From Symbiodinium kawagutii (lineage: Eukaryota > Sar > Dinophyceae > Suessiales > Symbiodiniaceae), in the NCBI GenBank assembly GCA_009767595.1, contig VSDK01002149.1:1617-65616 (forward strand): DNA of 64,000 nt, given 5' to 3'. Positions 22,153-34,724 of the stretch are shown piece by piece. Under the pieces are notes generated by a model. That model was not told the DNA's origin. It worked only from the letters and a program-made list of their open reading frames with translations, and ran no database searches. Position numbers and translations under genes: made by a program. Within the stretch, counting starts at the first letter, position 1, and each line of letters opens with the position of its first letter.

Positions 22153-22892
22153 GACTCGTTTGGCCGAGAAATGCGGGGAACTTCAGCCTTGGGGCAAATC
22201 TATAGCGATTGGAGCGGTAGCCTCTCAGGATGGCAAATCCATGGGGTCACAAATCCATTCGAGAAATCTCAGATTTCCAAAGGTTGTGCGATTGGATGCT
22301 TTACCCATAGCATCGCATAGCTATTGGATGTAAGCGTTGGGATATCCCATGCTGGCGAAGTTTCAACCTCAAGAACTGGGTGCACGAAAACAATTTACTT
22401 TGTACCACCCAAGGTGGAACACCAGCTGAATAGTGTTGTGAATAGGCTAAGGGGTCTCACTATCCACCTTGAACCGCTCCGCTCGCATGATTACTGTATG
22501 ATCTTCACCCTCCGCAATACTATCTCCATTGATTAGTTTGGAGTGTTGTAACCGGCTATGACCAACACAACTTGCTTTGCCAGCCGATTTTGGCACAAAC
22601 GCTACAGCAATGTCCTGGAAACAGTGCAACAAGACAACAAGACTGAGACTTCAGATCTTCAAACGATGCCCAGTAGGTATTTTATCTGAGAGAAGTCTTA
22701 AGATAAATTAGCAATGCGGCAGGTAGGTAGCACTGCAGGTGACCAGTCCTTGGCACATGTGCCGAACATTGTTACCTCCCAGAAGCTGACCTCTAAGCCG
22801 CGCACCTCACGACATTACGCCATGTCCTTCGCAGGGCCTTGCAGGCCGGCACTCAACATGTGAAGACACAACTTCGCTTGGTGAAAACTTTG

Positions 22893-22942
22893 TTGAGTTC
22901 AACAGGCAAAAAACCTTGTTGAGTTCAACAGGCAACTGGAAA
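22893..22942. repeat. Short tandem duplication
   Basis: TTGTTGAGTTCAACAGGCAA occurs twice in tandem, separated by a short A-rich spacer. Confidence 0.8.
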
Positions 22943-23151
22943 CTTATCTTGTTTAACACTTTTGATCTGTTGATCCTTCTCAGTTTTTGTCAGTTCAGCT
23001 CTGCTTTGCACGCAGATGGTCTTTCAACCAGACCCGATTTCCACCAGATCTACGGTCACTTCCAGGCATAGAGTGCTGCCCAGCCTCCGCAGTGGACATC
23101 GAGGATTTAGCACCAGGAGCAACGGCTGCCCACCATGGCATCCATCATCAT

Positions 23152-23156
23152 CAACC

Positions 23157-23213
<57 letters not shown>

Positions 23214-23256
23214 CCATCATCATCATCAACAACAACAACATCGACATCGACATCAA

Positions 23257-23318
<62 letters not shown>
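23152..23318. repeat. CAT triplet microsatellites
   Basis: Two long (CAT/ATC)n runs, about 23152-23226 and 23249-23318, are separated by CAACAACAACATCGACATCG. The open frames in all phases (poly-His, poly-Ile, poly-Ser, poly-Met) come from the repeat and are not genes. Confidence 0.95.
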
Positions 23319-24764
23319 ACTTAATCATTTTTTGGGATGAAGCCATTGTGTCAACCAGTTTTCTGGACATGTTTCTGGGTGAAACATGACATGATCGAAG
23401 ATGTTTGGAAGCGAGAAGGATGAGTGAATCATACGGACACGTTATACTTTCCCAAGGCTTGGTATGGCTGGGTACGGCTGCAATACCAGATGCAATATGG
23501 GCATATGACAGCCGTTGTGGCTTCAAAATCGAACACCAAAAAGGACCCACCCGCCGCTGGGGAAACGGCCACTGGCTGGCTGACCGTTTTAAGCTGCCGT
23601 TTGGCTCAGTGAAACGGGGTACATCTCCAGTTGCTGACCCGTATTGCTCATCATTGACCGTTCGGGATCAGCCACTACCACTACATCTCGACCTTTTACC
23701 GTTGCTCATTGTTGAATATCATCAGCCCCTGTATTTTGTTTACCATAACATCCATAACTAATCCCAGTTGACCAATATTCATCCTTGAACAGCCACTAAA
23801 CGGTAGGCCAACATCAATCGTCAGGGTTCAGCATTTGATACAAGCCCTTCATCAATGTTTGATCAACTGAAACAACTAGAGTAGCCATGATAAACCTGAG
23901 CCTTAGTAATCAAACCTTAGAAAGCGTTGTAACTTTCGTAACATTTAGTAACATTTAGTAACCTCAGCATTCAGAAGTGGGGCCAAGTTATCCAGCACCA
24001 AGATACACGATCCAGCAGCACAAGCAGCAGCTCTCACAACGAGCCATGGCTCCTTGAGGTGGAGGTGGGCGCAGCTGGGAGTGACCCGTTCCTCAGTGGT
24101 GGCCTGGGAGCTGATTCTGTGACCAGAGATAGCTGGTTGAGAATTGATAGCTGGTTAAGGAGTGGGGTATGACCGGTATAGTATAGCTGATAGCCGGTGA
24201 GGTACCACATTGATACAATATAATTACATGTCAAGATAGGCTTTTAAGTCGTTTGATTGATGCATCAGTGACCACAGCTACACTCACTGAGAGGTTGATC
24301 ATGGTTGACTTGATGATGGTTGATAAAGATTAATTGTTGTCAATCCGCTTTTAATTATAAAATCTAAGCATAAGGACCCATGGCTCACAATAATCTAACC
24401 CACTATTTGCCACGATAACAACCTTTGGTCCTCAGTTATGTCCGCATTGGTTGGAGATGGATGTGCCATGCCAGGTGAATGAGCAAAGCGGCGCTGAGTG
24501 AGGCAGGGTCACGATGCTGGTTGAAGACTTCGCTTCCGAATGTTGCACAGTGTGTAGGGTCAACATGAAAAAATTGTTGGGTTTCCAAAGATAAGCTCTG
24601 ACAGCTCTACAACAAAAAGATAGCCTATCTGCTTTCCCAACTAATGTCACGCTGTGTTACTTTCCCAAAAAGATATGCCCTACCACAAGGCTATCCCAAT
24701 AGTAATCTGATCCTCCGACTGCCAAGGGTCAAGCTCTGTGGATCCAGCAGGGGAAGTTCCAACC

Positions 24765-24861
24765 ATGGCAGGTGGTGGCCTTACACTCGGCATCTTCACC
24801 GCTGGATGCCTTGTCGCCATACCATGCCTTTGCAGGAGCAGCCCCTTGCTGCTCGTCATTG
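24765..24861 (+). CDS. Candidate first exon with hydrophobic N terminus
   Basis: An ATG in a favourable context (CCAACCATGG) opens MAGGGLTLGIFTAGCLVAIP, then CLCRSSPLLLVI, and meets a canonical-looking donor (CATTG|GTGAGAA). This would be 32 codons of signal-anchor-like sequence. No continuation was proven. Alternative small exons in another phase around 24750-24771 cannot be excluded. Confidence 0.3.
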
Positions 24862-24959
24862 GTGAGAATCTGCGGTTGCTGTTGGCTGATGCCAATGCTT
24901 GGGGATGATGGACTCTAGCTATCAAATGTGATCTTGAAGTGATCAAATGTGGTAAACAG

Positions 24960-25660
24960 ACATTGATCATTGATCATCAATGACTGCTCGTTGAGCATAT
25001 TGATGGCTTGTTGACTATAGTGATCAAACAACTATTCCTTACGTTTTGATTGCCGACAATACTGTTCTTATCAGCTATACATCGTATGAATATTTGTAAA
25101 GATCATGGAGCATTGCTTTCCCTGGTCAACCATGGTTTGCCATGCTTCGTTGGGATCCATGCACCATCATTGCATGCTTCAGGTAATATATCACGATTCC
25201 CTTGGTAACCTTCATCATCAACCATTATCAACCGGGTTTCAACCAGTATCAACCATCATTATCAACCATCATTACCAACCATTGTCAAACATTATCAGGC
25301 ATTTACAGCAATTATGGACCATGATCATCAGGATATGAATCATCAATTAGCCAGCAACTAACCATCAAGTAGCCACGATCAAGCATCAATATCGATCAAC
25401 ATTGGTCTTCATTGATCACAATTGGCAAACAATCAATCATCATTGACCATTAATCGACCACCAATCAACCATCAATCAACTAGTGACCAACCAGTATGAA
25501 CCACAATCATCCACAATCATCAACCACGAATCAACCATCATATATCCGTCAAATTTCACCATCTATTTACCCTCATTGATCATCCTTCAGCATCACCAAC
25601 CCCTTGCAGCCATTGTTCACCATGGGTCACCACTGGTCACCACTGGTCACCCTTGGTCAC
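24960..25660. repeat. Degenerate CAACCATC / ATCAACCA word array
   Basis: About 700 bp dominated by CAACCATCA, CAATCATC and GGTCACCACT words on the plus strand. At about 25800-25970, beyond a GC-rich stretch, the filler changes to the complementary polarity (GGTTGATTAGTGG). Confidence 0.6.
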
Positions 25661-26458
25661 CACCCCTTGGAGTCGCTGAGGTTTCCTAAGAAAGCCGTCC
25701 CAATGGCCTGGTCCTGAGGGCTTTCCCAGCACCGTGCGCTTGCTTTGGGACGAGAAGGCGCGGCGAGGGGCACAGAGGAGGTCGGTGCGCTTGTGACGAT
25801 GGACGAATGGCTGATTAGTGGGCGATTTATGGGTGAGTAGTGGTTGATCAGTGGTCGATTAGTGGTTGATGAGTAGTTGATCGGCAGTTGGCTAATGGTT
25901 GATGAGTAGTTGGTTCATGGTTGATTGGTGATGATGGTGGCGCATAGTGGTTGATTCATGGTTAAGAATCATTTTGAGAACGGAGATAATTGTCCTGTCA
26001 TCAAATACATATGTCCAAAATATCCATGGGAATACCTTTCCATTCGTTGAATATACCTACTGCGATATATTCGTATCCAGAAATAGGACATTGTAAAGCA
26101 ACTGTTTTTTGAAACTGTTTGGGGCGGTGATAGGAAATGTACGTGTCCACCATCCCAAACATGGAACCAAAAGATCCTTGTTTAACGTTGACATAGCAAA
26201 AATAAGGTGTGTACAATATTGTTATTTGCTGGGATTTGCTGCGTCGTCAGTAGAAGAAAATGATATTGTTAAGACACAATTTGTTAGGTGTATGTAGGAT
26301 AAATAGTAGGTCTTTGCCAAGCATCTCAACTTGTGATTCTCCCAGCAGGGAAAGCAACTGGGAACTTGGGAGCACCTCCAGTTTGCAAATGTTCAGCCAA
26401 CAAGCATCAAACAACTTGATGAATGTACAACAAACTGCTAGGGTACACCCCTTGTCAA

Positions 26459-26628
26459 GGAGAGCGTTGTTGGGCAGATGTCCTGCGTGGCGGCTCGCCC
26501 CTGCTACTGAGGCCCTCTATGTGTGCTGGGAACTTCAGGGTGACATCGCAGCGCCGGTGCGTTTGAAGGAGGACCCTGTCCTGGAGGCAGCCGATCCCTG
26601 GGTGTTGGGACCCAGGCCATGGTGGTGA
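26459..26628 (+). CDS. Candidate exon, unassigned
   Basis: An open segment after an AG|G acceptor-like site reads TEALYVCWELQGDIAAPV and goes on through EDPVLEAADPWVLGP to a TGA at 26626-26628. The strong alternation of acidic and hydrophobic residues looks coding. A GC-type donor (CCCAG|GCCATGG) lies just before the stop. No family recognised. Confidence 0.35.
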
Positions 26629-27157
26629 TCTTGAGCGCTGGGATGTAGATGGGGAGCCACACGTCCATAGTTTCCATATAGTTTGGATGGTTACGTAGTT
26701 CATGATGGTTCATTGCACAATGGATTATAGTTTTGGATGGTTACATTATGTGGCTTTGCCGGTGCCGCAACCAATGATTCTTTCCCCTCGCAAGCATGCG
26801 AATTTCTGCATGGTTTGGGTACGAGCATGCATATATTTTTGTATGTTTTGTCAGTGGTAATCAATAGTGGAATTATTCCTGGTAAAACAGAATATGTTCA
26901 AATACCACAACTAGGTGACAATGCAACATGCTATATTTATGTGTATACAGTACGCACCATGAAATCCACAGTATCTTATATCATTCTACATTACGATAAT
27001 GACCAATCAATACATACAACCATTTCTAATCCTGTGTTTGTTTCATTCTCCATCTGCGAATAGAATCTGTAATATATTTATCTATTGCGAAAAATTCAAA
27101 TATAACGCACGGTGGTTTGAGATTTGGCGACCGTCAAAGTGTCTCTCTTCGCTGCAG

Positions 27158-27253
27158 GGTGTGCTGAACACAATCCCTGCGGCTCAGCGCAGTGTGCTCT
27201 TCGACGAACGCGTGGAGTGCTTCTTGTGGCAGCCAGGCGACCACCGGGTCTAA
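27158..27253 (+). CDS. Candidate terminal exon, unassigned
   Basis: Acceptor CTGCAG|G, then an open segment reading GVLNTIPAAQRSVLFDERV, then ECFLWQPGDHRV and a TAA. Composition and GC content stand out from the AT-rich flanks. It could be the last exon of an upstream gene, possibly the one suggested at 26459. No family recognised. Confidence 0.4.
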   Translation, partial: GVLNTIPAAQRSVLFDERVECFLWQPGDHRV

Positions 27254-27454
27254 GGTTTTGCAGGTTGGTGGTACTCAGTTGGTAGCTTCAGCCAGCTGGG
27301 ACCCGGGGATAAATAGGCAAATGATAGGTGATATAGGTGGAAAATCGCATAAAATGGTCATTTTGTCATGTTTGGAGGTCTCATCCAGAGCTTGGCTGAA
27401 GAGTTTGTTGCTCAAGACGAATCACTTCCACTGTCAGCCGCAACCTGACCGCCC

Positions 27455-28259
27455 ATGTCACTTGATGGAAAGAAAGAAGCGACGACAGAGGAAACATGCA
27501 ATTCCAGGGGCTGAACACGATTCGCGTGACTATTGGTTTGGCGAGCGGTAAAAGTGAAGCCTTTTCTGTGCGGCAGTCCTCCAAAGTGGGGGACTGCAAG
27601 CTCCTTGCCCAAAAGCTCCTTGCCCAAAAGATCTTCCAACAAGACTCCCTTAGGCTTGTCACCGCAGAGGCACGTGTTCCGGCAGATTCCAGGCAATCCT
27701 TGGAGGCTGTCGGGGTTAAGAGTGGAGGCCAGTTCACCGCCGTTCCACAGAAAGCAACACATGTAGCAGCAACGAAGGGAAGCACAACTGGTGCCGGTTC
27801 ATGGTAACAAGGTCATCACATGGGGCCATGAGGATGGCGGTGGCCAGCTCTGCAGTCCAAGAGCAGCTTAATTCAAGGCACAGCGGGAGCTTTTGCTGCG
27901 ATCCTGGTCAGTCCTGGTATGTTGCGGAAGATGCTGCTGACTGTGGCCTGAATGTGGCGCACCGCCTGAAGCTGCTCTTGCATTGCAATGTAAGACCAGC
28001 TTCAGGTTGTGCGGCACATTCAGGCCACACATGGTGCATTTCCTGCGATCCTGGAGAGTGGGTCGGTTGTGACATGGAGCAAATGCTCCGCATGTGGACC
28101 AGTGCTCCACATTTGCTTAATGCTGTGCGGTATATTCAGGCCACATGTGGAGCATTTGCTGCGATCCTGGAAGATGGGTCGCTTGTGACGTGGGGTGACG
28201 AAATTGTTTGTGACAGCTCCGAAATCCAAGACCAGATCATATTTTTTGAGCTGACTTGA
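27455..28259 (+). pseudogene. Scrambled ubiquitin-like/RCC1 family pseudogene
   Basis: The 5' region matches the gene at 6396 (ATGTCACTTGA, then VTIGLASGKSEAFSV, VGDCKLLAQK), showing a common origin. Damage seen: the frame is shifted near the start; a 15-bp tandem duplication gives KLLAQKLLAQK; the ubiquitin-like frame ends at 27805-27807; the RCC1-like part is out of frame and shortened. About 27915-27988 carries RCC1-unit sequence in inverted orientation. A final unit reads YIQATCGAFAAILEDGS and then LVTWGDEI before a TGA at 28257-28259. Only remnants of about three units remain, against nine or ten in the intact genes. Confidence 0.85.
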
Positions 28260-29393
28260 CTCATGCAGCTGTGCATCCAGCCCAAGCAATCCTGACGTTG
28301 GGAATACAGAGTGCGGCTCCGCTGCCTTGTTTATTTGTGTGTGTGTATGACTGCATTGACATTGCTGATCCATTTTCTAAGTACACATGTTTTTATTGTC
28401 GGTGTTTGGTCGATGATTGATCTTGAATGTTAGGTACTAGTTATTAACCACCCAATCATCAAAAGTGGAAGATGGAGAATCCCAACTGGATTAGTCCCAG
28501 ATGTACAAACTAGTAGCGGTTGGAGGTTTCATTTCTTTCTTTCGCGTTGAGCTGGATTATTCCAGATTGACGGGCATGCATAATCTTTGGGAAAAGAACA
28601 TTAGCTGAGAATGAATAGGGCAACTTCCAGCCTTGATACAAGATTGGCGTCACCATTTGCAAACTTGCTCGTCAATGAACAATTGTTAAATTACTCATTA
28701 CTCGTGTATGTATCACTCGAGATTGCCAGCTCGTTTGCACATAGCTGTTAACCACTGGTATATGCATGTGTTGATATTGCAGTCATGGCCTCTCGATAGT
28801 ACTGTAGTTGCCCTGGTCCCCCCTTAGATGATGAGAGCAGCAGATAATTGGTGGCATGAAACACTGACACAAGGCATTAAATGGTCGAGTTTCATAATGT
28901 ATCAATGACAATGCACGGTTTATCATAAAACTGCCGAAAACCATGATAGGCCATTGGGATTGCCTCTTAACTGCCGTAATGGCATGAAGGTTTGTCCATC
29001 CTGCTCAGTACCTCGCCCAAGTGTACCGGTGACTCATCCATCCTTTCCAGACCTGGTGGCAGGGTCTGATGAGACATACTTCGCGTTCGAGATCAATTAC
29101 GGTGGCAATGTGGCGTGTCAGAGCTTTGGTGGTGTTCAAGGTTGTCTACGAAAGCACTGGTGGGAAACATGACAATATTCCAAGAAACAATAAACTTTGC
29201 AAGATAATTGTGCTGTCACAGGTGAGGCCAATCAACTTTGTATAACCCAAATACCTTCGCATGCAGCTTCTCGGTTGATGTTCCTTTGATTGAAGTTTAG
29301 CCTGTCAAAGCTGCCATACCTAGCTGGTCAAGGGCCCATGGCCCAAGAACAAAATACCGCATTGCAGAACGAATTTGCATGCTGACAATGGGA
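28260..29393. other. Spacer with one weak ORF
   Basis: No recognised gene. An open plus-strand segment at 28954-29172 (contains SDETYFAFEINYGGNVACQ) is non-repetitive but unassigned. Confidence 0.3.
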
Positions 29394-29468
29394 TGGTTGG
29401 TGGTTTCAATCCCTATGAACAATATTAGTCAACCAACCAATTGTTAATGATTAATATTTGTTCATGAT
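29394..29468. mobile_element. MITE-like family B, partial inverted copy
   Basis: GGTTGGTGGTTTCAATCCCT, then TATTAGTCAACCAACCAATT: the reverse-complement of the family B right half. The other terminal repeat is missing. Confidence 0.6.
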
Positions 29469-30298
29469 TCGAATCAGCCATTTGCACCCACATGTTTGAA
29501 CCAAGGGGAAAGGCCCTGCTGGCACCCATTTGATCTTTCACATGGCACCAGCAGACTGCGCCGTGACAGCAATTGTTTCTTTTGGTGAGACGCTAACAAA
29601 ACACGTGTTGCCCAGTTGACTAGTTGGAGTTGCGACGATGTGTCAGCTTCTTGTTGGGAAGTATCATTATCCACAACCGTCCTGTTGCTGTTGTTTTGCG
29701 TTGCTTCCTTCTTGTGCAGACAGTTGCTGCGTGTGTGAGTTGTTGGTGGTTGTTGTTTGACTTTGCTGCTGACTACTGCTTTGGTTGTGTGTTGTCAGTG
29801 CAGTTGGCCAAATCAAACGAACCAACTTCCACGGTAGTGGCTCCTGCGTCACTGGGGTCTGTACCCTGTGGTTCCTGAACATCACTCCTAGTGATCCTGG
29901 TGAATATCAACATCCAACAAAGGAACAGAACAATTGGATCAATCCCCATGTGGCCCATTCATCTAGTATTAGTAACTTAGCTGCTTAAAGTCACCTTTCT
30001 ACTGGTCTTGTTCTTGTGAACCAGTTGCAAGCATTTGCTGACACTGCCACTACTTGATGAACACCTGAAACGTGTGTTGAAACCACTGCTAGCAACGCAC
30101 CGTATCATGTTCTAGCCATTCTACTAGAGGTAACCCCACAGTTGATCAAAATAACGAACTGCATTGACAACTGCACCCTACTGCCACCATGAACCAGCCC
30201 CGAAATGGGAGGACCCTAAGGATGTCCATGGTAAAGAAACCACCTTGTAAGCGGCGACGCCCGTGCTGTTGCCCCAGCCGCTCTTGTTGCTCACCCAG
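29469..30298. other. Spacer, nothing recognised
   Basis: TTGTTG-rich patch at 29640-29800 with chance open frames. No supported gene. Confidence 0.35.
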
Positions 30299-30383
30299 GT
30301 GTTGACCAACCGAGCGCACTTTGGTGGACGCTTTGGTTTTGATTGGGATGCTTCGAAGGCCTTTGCCGTGCCTCAGCTCACAG
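30299..30383 (+). CDS. Candidate internal exon, unassigned
   Basis: Bounded by CACCCAG|G and CTCACAG|GTGTG, both good splice sites. The open frame reads VLTNRAHFGGRFGFDWDAS, then KAFAVPQLT, in 85 nt (phase 0 to phase 1). It is a GC-rich island in AT-rich DNA. No family recognised; neighbouring exons were not identified. Confidence 0.45.
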
Positions 30384-31922
30384 GTGTGTAGCAATTTGGA
30401 GTCTCAAGCATGATCATCATCAATCATATGGCGCCATTCCTGTTTCCTACTAGCCTTATCATGAATCAATATGTGAGATTGGTCAGTTTCAATCAGCATG
30501 AATCGATATGAATTGCTTCCTACATCTATACCTACATCTTACCCACGTCTCACCTACTATTACCTACATATTACCTATTATTATCTACATCTGACCTACT
30601 ATTTTCTACTATTACCTACTATTCATAGGTAATCATTGAGTTGTAGGTAATACTAGGTATAGTAAATCCTTACTATTTAGCAGCTGGCTGCTTCGCTTTG
30701 ATATTACCTTGTTTTTTACACTCAAATGTCGCTGTTTCCTTCAAAGCGGGTAGATCAAAGCAGCCGAGGTTTGGACCCAAGAAGTCTCCGTGGGCCCTGA
30801 GGCCGATAGCGCGACCAAAACCCTGACGTGTCGAGTGGCCACGAAGCTGCAGCGAAACAGCTGCGCATGTTGCGGTTTTATGTTTGAATTTGTTAGATTA
30901 GATGGTGGTTGGTTGCGACATGGGATGGTTGATTGGTTGTTGGTTGTTGGTTGATGTTGGTTGTTGGTTGCAGTTTGATGGTTGTTGGTTGCTATTGTTT
31001 TTGTTTTTGAGTGTGATAGTTGTTGTTGGTTGTTGGTTGAGTTTGATTTTTGTTGTTGCCGTCGTTGATTCTATTGATGTTTTGCATGGCCGTTTCTTTG
31101 GTTGTTGCTTCTTGTTGTTGTCGTTGTATCTGGTCGGCAGGTTTTTGGTCTACCTTATCGGAACGTATTTGTTTGCCACTTTGGCTCTGTCAAGCGAGAT
31201 GAGAGCCACCTGGTCAATTGTATGTTCACACGCCATCAGGATAAAGTGTCGACGATACTGGTAGTTTTGATGGTTGACATTGACAAATGATGATGATGGT
31301 AGTAAATGGTTTGTAAGTCATGATTGATGTAGTTAAATGTTGCACTTGTTGATGACTCTAGCGGTTCTATGTTGACAATGATCATTTGGATCGGTTTTGA
31401 AAATCGTGAAAATGATGTCAGAGAGGTTGATCAAGAGCGAGCTTAGCCAACGGATGATGATTTCTGACAGTGATGATTCTCCAGATCTGCATGGGTTGCA
31501 GTTGGTTGGTCTTGACAGTGAGGTGATTGGAGAGTTTCGATGGGAAGCCATGGGCATAGCATCTGGGCTTCAATGATCCGAGTGGGTTTGGAGAAATCGA
31601 TGACCGTCAATGGGAGCCCTGTTGGACACCAACCATCTGCAACTGGTCATGACAGCACCTGTTTTTGGTGGATGCCGGTTGCGAATCGAGCAACTGGGAA
31701 TTGGGGTTTAGTTGTCATACACGCTTTTATGGAAAGGGTAGGATCCAAGCGGTTCTCACCGAATGTCTCTGGGCTATGAATGTATGAAGTGAGCCTGATC
31801 GGATTGGACTGTTGGTTTAGCATGTTGGGATTCACAATGTTACAGAAAGATCAGGAAGACTGGTGGCACACTGTGTGATTATCAGCAACAGGTCTCCCAA
31901 AGACTTACGTTGCCTAAATGCA
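30384..31922. other. Spacer with TACCTA and TTGGTTG filler
   Basis: Repeats of ACCTACTATTACCTACATCT at 30530-30640 and of GATGGTTGTTGGTTG at 30900-31050. An open plus-strand segment at 30769-30870 (TQEVSVGPEADSATK) looks coding-like but is unassigned. Confidence 0.35.
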
Positions 31923-32333
31923 TCAGCATATCCAGAAGGTAGGGTAGCACATGTTTATTCTGGAAGTGACTTGCCAATTACTAGATGCGTCATGCGAAAT
32001 GTATTTGACGGTGAATGCAGGCACTAGTTGATGCAAACAATCTTCCTTGATGCCAACAGGACCTTCAACCTGAAGCAGGGCGGTTGTGACCTCCATCTTG
32101 CCTAGTGCCAACAGGATGTTTAAACCTGACCCAGGGCCGAGCCGTGCCCCCCACAGGACATCAGAAAGGACATCCGCATTGGCATCCATCGTGCCCAACA
32201 TCCCTGCACAATCGAGACAGACTTGGGACGAGATCAGGGTGATGCTGTGCTCAAAGGGAGCCTCGGCGGGCAAAGAAAGGGCAGATAGGACCAACGAACA
32301 GAAGAGTAAGAGATTCTGGTGGAAGAAATTCAC
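31923..32333 (-). CDS. Candidate small secreted protein, 136 residues
   Basis: An uninterrupted minus-strand frame from the ATG at 32333. Residues 1-24 have the classic signal-peptide layout: short polar start, hydrophobic core LLLFCSLVLSALS, then a possible cleavage after PAEA. The mature part has five cysteines (for example SSQVCLDCAGMLG) and no recognised domain. No splice site is needed. Without similarity or transcript support it remains a hypothetical gene. Confidence 0.35.
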   Translation of the reverse strand: MNFFHQNLLLFCSLVLSALSLPAEAPFEHSITLISSQVCLDCAGMLGTMDANADVLSDVLWGARLGPGSGLNILLALGKMEVTTALLQVEGPVGIKEDCLHQLVPAFTVKYISHDASSNWQVTSRINMCYPTFWIC

Positions 32334-34648
32334 CAGAGATTCTTACCTCTTATGGTAAGAAACTCCTCAAGTGAAAGTTGAGATATAGCTAACGACTGTG
32401 AAAAAGATAGTTGAAATGAACTAACCCAGGAGAGCGAGTAATACTTGTTCAAAAAGGTGCTAAACATTTAAGAATCATAGTCAACGATCCACTGACCACT
32501 CACAGAAGCTGGTGCCAGGGTGCCATGCAAAATCACCAGCATTGATAGCTACTTCGAATCATAGTCCTGTGACTCGTTTCTTCACAACTCAACCCCTGGA
32601 GCTGAGGATGATTTGGACGAGCTGGATCGATCCGGATGATACTGAAGTGAATTTTCACAGACCTGAGATGTTTGGAAAGTTGCGGTTGCAACCGCCAGGC
32701 AGCGTTGTGGACACCGGGGCCCGGTATCAAATTCGCAGATGGAGCAGTACGATTGTTTTGGCATTCGAAGTTTTGAAGCCAGAAAGCTCATGAAAGCTCA
32801 ACATAGTTGCTGCATGGTTTGAACCTTGTGGACACCATATCTCAGCTGTGTAGTTCATTGGCCGAAGGTACTTGTTATTAGGATTGGTCCTATTGCAGGG
32901 ATTCGGACTGGATTGCAAGCACCGTCAATTTCAAACTCGTATCATCGCTGCTTGTACTGCACATCCACAAATATCAACAGTGCACCATATGATTGACAAC
33001 CGATGATGATACTTCCAAAAAATGATGATGCACCATGATGCTTTCAGGGTATTCCAGCAATCTTCCCATAATCTAGTTAGTTCCCAAGGACTATTGGTCA
33101 GAGTGACCGAGGATAGTCCAGGATCCTTGTCAAGGATCATGATATGATCAGATATTCTCAAGACATCGTAAGTCGTTTGGATCTTGTAACAGGTTATTAC
33201 CGCCTGGTCCTCTCTGATTATATCCCGGCTGGCCCAGTGATGTCTAGAAACAGAACCCACCCTGAAGAGCCATCCAACATGGTCCAACAACGAACTATTG
33301 GCACTACTGGATGGTTACCATAGGTTTGGACCGTGCTCACCTTGTGGAATAGTCCTGGATTATGTTGAGATTGAACCTTGGCTACATGGTTGCCATAGGT
33401 TTAGATATTTTTGTTGATGTTTGCTGGCAAGTCTTGTATCACAAGCAGCTGGCTGCGCGTGACATGCCATGCGCCTGGTCGTCCTGGGGCGATGTTGAGA
33501 TGATCGTCCAAGTAGTAACCCGTTTGTTGCTGTATCCCTCCCCCTCAGTGTTGATGGTTGTTAGCGGCATCATCCAAACCAGCAACAAAGTATCAACCAG
33601 TCATATTATTAGTCATCCACCCCTCCATTGTCGGATAAATCCCTGACCATAGTTGGTGCAACCACCTATTCACCAACTGTCAATGGCTTACTCTATGGTA
33701 AACCAACCTGGAACTGGAAAATCCACCATTTATGGCTGGTTTACCTATTGAAAGATGGTGATTCTTAGCTTCCAGGTTCGTCTACCAGGGGGTTAATCGC
33801 TGACCATTCACCAACGGTCGCAGGCGGCACCAGTCAGACCTCGGATCCCTCCTGTGCAGCGGCCAGATTTTTGGGTTCCAAGGCTGGGGTGGTGCCATGC
33901 CCGGTAGTGACATGTCTCAATGGGTCGCAAGGATTGGGGGGTAGATCCATCAATGGCGCTACTTCTTTTCTTGCATCCAAGTGAAAATTCTAGTGAATGC
34001 TGTTTGAGGAGTCAATATGAGTTGTGAATGCTGTCTGAGCCTACAACAGACACTATATGATCCATATAAATGGTGGTATACACCTAGCCAAGAGCTAGCA
34101 GTTGTGATGTTTGACAATGGCTTGTGGATAAACTGCCAGTTTCCCCCATAATTCCCCAGAACTAGCCATCGTTATCCACCGTTTGCCATCATCATTGACC
34201 ATCGGCAACTAACACCAATCAGCCCTTAACTTTGATTTCATGACTGTACCTGTATTTTTAACCAGTAATTAACCATTAATTAAGAAGTACCTTTACTTAT
34301 AACCATTGATTGACAGTCATGACATGTCATGATCACGGCTCCACCATTCACCACGGCCCCGGGATCAGCTGGAGCCGCTAGGCGCTCAAGATCTTGCGCA
34401 GTCCTATTCCTCGTCTGGAGGAATGCCCTGCAGGTCTGAAGCTGTCGTGGGCACGCTACGAGTCATCGAAAGAAGTGAAAGCATGTGGTTCATGTCAACT
34501 GAAAGAATTGAAGACACCACAGTTGAACTGACTCGACTGTTCAACCTGACGAAGTTCACCACAGTTGAATCTGTGTGCAGCAAGTGTGGCAAGCATTTGC
34601 TTTTTGGGATGATCCATGAGGCACATGGCACTGCAATCTCTGATGCAG
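32334..34648. other. Spacer with weak coding-like patches
   Basis: Open segments at 32512-32793, 32931-33290 (minus), 33362-33510 and 33836-33950 (GSLLCSGQIFGFQGWGG) have mixed composition but no recognised family. An open plus-strand frame at 34423-34648 runs directly into the first MDR exon but does not resemble an MDR N terminus. Confidence 0.3.
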
Positions 34649-34724
34649 GCTCTTTGCTGATCCGCGCGAAGTATGCGTCTCTCTGTGGCTCCGACTTTCC
34701 ATACTTCAGATCCCTGGCCAGACG
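34649..34724 (+). CDS. MDR exon: catalytic-zinc cysteine
   Basis: After GATGCAG|G the frame reads SLLIRAKYASLCGSDFPYF, the part of the GroES-like fold with the catalytic zinc cysteine. The 3' boundary is uncertain: AGACG|GTGTTA is the nearest GT donor. The true first exon upstream was not identified. Confidence 0.7.

Noticed and set aside
22987-23340. His-rich, Ser-rich, Ile-rich and Met-rich proteins
   Set aside because: They come from (CAT)n microsatellites read in different frames.
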